A stretch of DNA of 64,000 nt from Bradyrhizobium jicamae (GTDB lineage: Bacteria; Pseudomonadota; Alphaproteobacteria; Rhizobiales; Xanthobacteraceae): contig NZ_JAFCJX010000021.1 in assembly GCF_018130695.1 (NCBI RefSeq), positions 95,837 to 159,836 of the forward strand, written 5' to 3'. A model generated the notes under the pieces. It saw only the letters and a program-made list of their open reading frames with translations. It was not told the DNA's origin and searched no databases. A program made the position numbers and the translations under genes. This document shows, in pieces, positions 63,934 through 64,000 of this stretch (within the stretch, counting starts at the first letter, position 1; every line of letters begins with the position of its first letter).

Positions 63934-64000
63934 TGAGTTCACAAACGAAGTGCAACACTTCCGACTGGAGGTGTTGCCATGGGGCGGACTTACAAGCAGC
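63934..64000 (+). mobile_element. Left end of an IS30-like insertion sequence (partial)
   Basis: From about 63934 the sequence changes to TGAGTTCACAAACGAAGTG and continues to a strong GGAGGTG ribosome-binding site and a transposase-like start. The position of the inverted-repeat end is estimated, because the other end lies outside the window. Only 67 bases are visible. Confidence 0.55.
63979..64000 (+). CDS. Start of an IS30-family transposase (seven codons visible)
   Basis: Only ATGGGGCGGACTTACAAGCA plus two bases are seen, encoding MGRTYKQ. IS30 transposases very often begin MGRTYKQLSLEER. GGAGGTG lies six bases upstream, as expected for these genes. The rest of the gene lies beyond the window, so intactness cannot be judged. 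Confidence 0.6.

Overview
This window is a GC-rich, densely coded stretch of alphaproteobacterial chromosome, most likely from a Bradyrhizobium-type organism of the order Hyphomicrobiales (Rhizobiales). That placement is inferred from gene content and order: a GapR (DUF2312) chromosome-structuring protein, a three-gene pntAA/pntAB/pntB transhydrogenase preceded by a tiny aa3-oxidase subunit IV, ribosomal protein S21 with a Gly/Pro-rich tail, DUF1036, DUF1244 and DUF465 proteins, and a GAGCATGATC-type intergenic palindrome. Most of it is housekeeping chromosome. The only mobile DNA seen is the left end of an IS30-like element at the extreme right edge. No rRNA, tRNA or CRISPR array was recognised.

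Layout. 1-3.9 kb: cpoB(ybgF)-tilS-ftsH. 4-11.4 kb: a vitamin B12 control module. Two cobalamin riboswitches stand back to back, one reading left into metE (B12-independent methionine synthase) and one reading right into nrdA-nrdB (B12-independent ribonucleotide reductase). The NrdB has the residue pattern of a class Ic (tyrosine-less, Mn/Fe-type) subunit. 11.5-17.1 kb: a GT87-like membrane glycosyltransferase, TetR, OsmC, pyk with a DUF1036 gene, DUF1244, gapR. 17.2-25 kb: a soluble class III cyclase fused to TolB-like and TPR regions, two cell-wall genes (DUF882 peptidase, YcbB-type L,D-transpeptidase) and an orphan NtrC-type response regulator. 25-28.7 kb: M3 oligopeptidase, then a sterol-desaturase-family gene divergent from a TetR gene with two palindromic operators between them. 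28.8-32.2 kb: aa3 subunit IV and transhydrogenase. 32-43 kb: hydrolase, Ca2+/H+ antiporter, cupin, TPR lipoprotein, rpsU, aqpZ, purE-purK, a GGDEF protein, small conserved proteins and an L-2-hydroxyglutarate-oxidase-like gene. 43-51.5 kb: a GGDEF/EAL sensor, an ABC-F ATPase preceded by a possible leader peptide, glpD, a membrane cyclase and a TTC38-like TPR protein. 51.6-59.3 kb: a potABC-type importer without its binding protein, and a sugar-type importer (binding protein plus two permeases) without its ATPase. 59.5-64 kb: AsmA, scoA-scoB CoA transferase, a GNAT acetyltransferase and the IS30-like end.

How genes work together. The clearest regulatory unit is the divergent B12 module: when cobalamin is plentiful both riboswitches should shut off the B12-independent enzymes for methionine and deoxynucleotide synthesis. 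Purine synthesis (purE-purK), NADPH supply (pnt), glycolysis (pyk), ketone-body or short acyl-CoA metabolism (sco) and envelope maintenance (cpoB, ldt, DUF882, asmA) are the other coherent functions. Four nucleotide-signalling proteins (two class III cyclases, one GGDEF, one GGDEF/EAL) lie within about 33 kb.
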